From Heliobacteriaceae bacterium (GTDB lineage: Bacteria; Cyanobacteriota; Vampirovibrionia; Gastranaerophilales; Gastranaerophilaceae): DNA of 5,481 bases. The notes beneath the pieces are model-generated. The model had not been told where the DNA came from, made no database searches, and saw only the letters and a program-made list of their open reading frames with translations. How positions within the stretch are numbered: the stretch's first letter is position 1; each line of letters starts with the position of its first letter. Positions 5,346 through 5,481 of this stretch are shown piece by piece. Position numbers and translations under genes: made by a program. Where the stretch lies: contig JAIRZW010000201.1 in NCBI GenBank assembly GCA_031267015.1, positions 1 to 5,481 of the forward strand. Reading direction: 5' to 3'.

Positions 5346-5481
5346 TCAGCAAGCCAGGCGCGGTTGCTAAGTATTACGGCAAGAATTACGGATAATGAAT
5401 TGCGTTCACAATTTATTACGAATGCAAAAATGCGGCTTGCCGGCCAGTCAAGCGACGCAAGCGCTGAGTACATGTCTGCGC
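5337..5481 (+). CDS. Lineage-type MGLSASQARLL hypothetical protein (5' part, cut by window edge)
   Basis: The ATG at 5337 follows AAAGGG with a six-base spacer and opens a frame that stays open through the last 48 full codons; the gene continues beyond the window. The product begins MGLSASQARLLSITARITDN, then a charged, probably helical stretch (ELRSQFITNAKMRLAGQSSDASAEYMSA). There is no signal peptide. I remember this N-terminal pattern from many uncharacterised proteins of Gastranaerophilales and related Melainabacteria, often in several copies per genome. The function is unknown to me; a helical filament-like or secreted role would be a guess. Its start codon lies in the nested inverted repeat at 5298-5345. 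No strong promoter is visible in the 90-base gap after aroB, so it may be co-transcribed with it or use a weak promoter. Confidence 0.75.
   Translation, partial: MGLSASQARLLSITARITDNELRSQFITNAKMRLAGQSSDASAEYMSA

Noticed and set aside
5273..5473. Minus-strand open frame at the right edge
   Set aside because: It is opposite the MGLSASQARLL gene, which has a good ribosome binding site and a familiar N-terminus.

Overview
The window looks like chromosomal DNA from a bacterium of the non-photosynthetic sister group of Cyanobacteria (Melainabacteria/Vampirovibrionia, probably Gastranaerophilales). The best clue is the gene at the right edge, whose product begins MGLSASQARLL. I remember that N-terminus from many hypothetical proteins of that lineage. 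The membrane protein with a Tyr/Pro-rich N-terminus at the left edge is of a kind I also associate with it. This placement rests on memory, not a search. Base composition is moderate and the intergenic DNA is AT-rich. I see no tRNA, rRNA, CRISPR array, insertion sequence, phage gene or defence system.

Layout. Positions 1-523 (minus) hold the start of a two-membrane-segment, coiled-coil-like protein that runs off the window. A 145-bp AT-rich divergent promoter region follows. To its right a closely packed plus-strand run begins: a 52-residue lysine-rich protein (669-827), a 164-residue basic unknown protein whose GTG start overlaps the previous stop (827-1321), and prmC (1287-2132), which overlaps that gene by 35 bp. 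A good internal promoter at the end of prmC leads into a small exported NTF2-like protein (2164-2631). Next come three shikimate-pathway genes: aroC (2657-3715), aroK (3712-4209) and aroB (4188-5246), joined by overlaps of 4 and 22 bp. After an 87-95 bp gap, the lineage-type MGLSASQARLL gene starts at 5337 and runs off the right edge.

Function. AroB makes 3-dehydroquinate, AroK phosphorylates shikimate and AroC makes chorismate, so the block supplies aromatic amino acid and folate precursors. aroD, aroE and aroA are not in the window. PrmC methylates the glutamine of the peptide release factors. The two small proteins upstream of prmC have no assignable function.

The unusual content is not a new gene system but repeated and palindromic DNA inside and between housekeeping genes. 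Two different GC-rich palindromic elements sit in frame, one in prmC (peptide LPLPLGEGWGEG) and one in aroC (peptide ESPLYKGGQGGL). A heptanucleotide tandem array (GTGAATN) forms the aroC stop and the aroK start. A perfect 12-bp-stem hairpin lies in prmC. A nested inverted repeat closes over the start codon of the last gene and leaves its ribosome binding site in a bulge.
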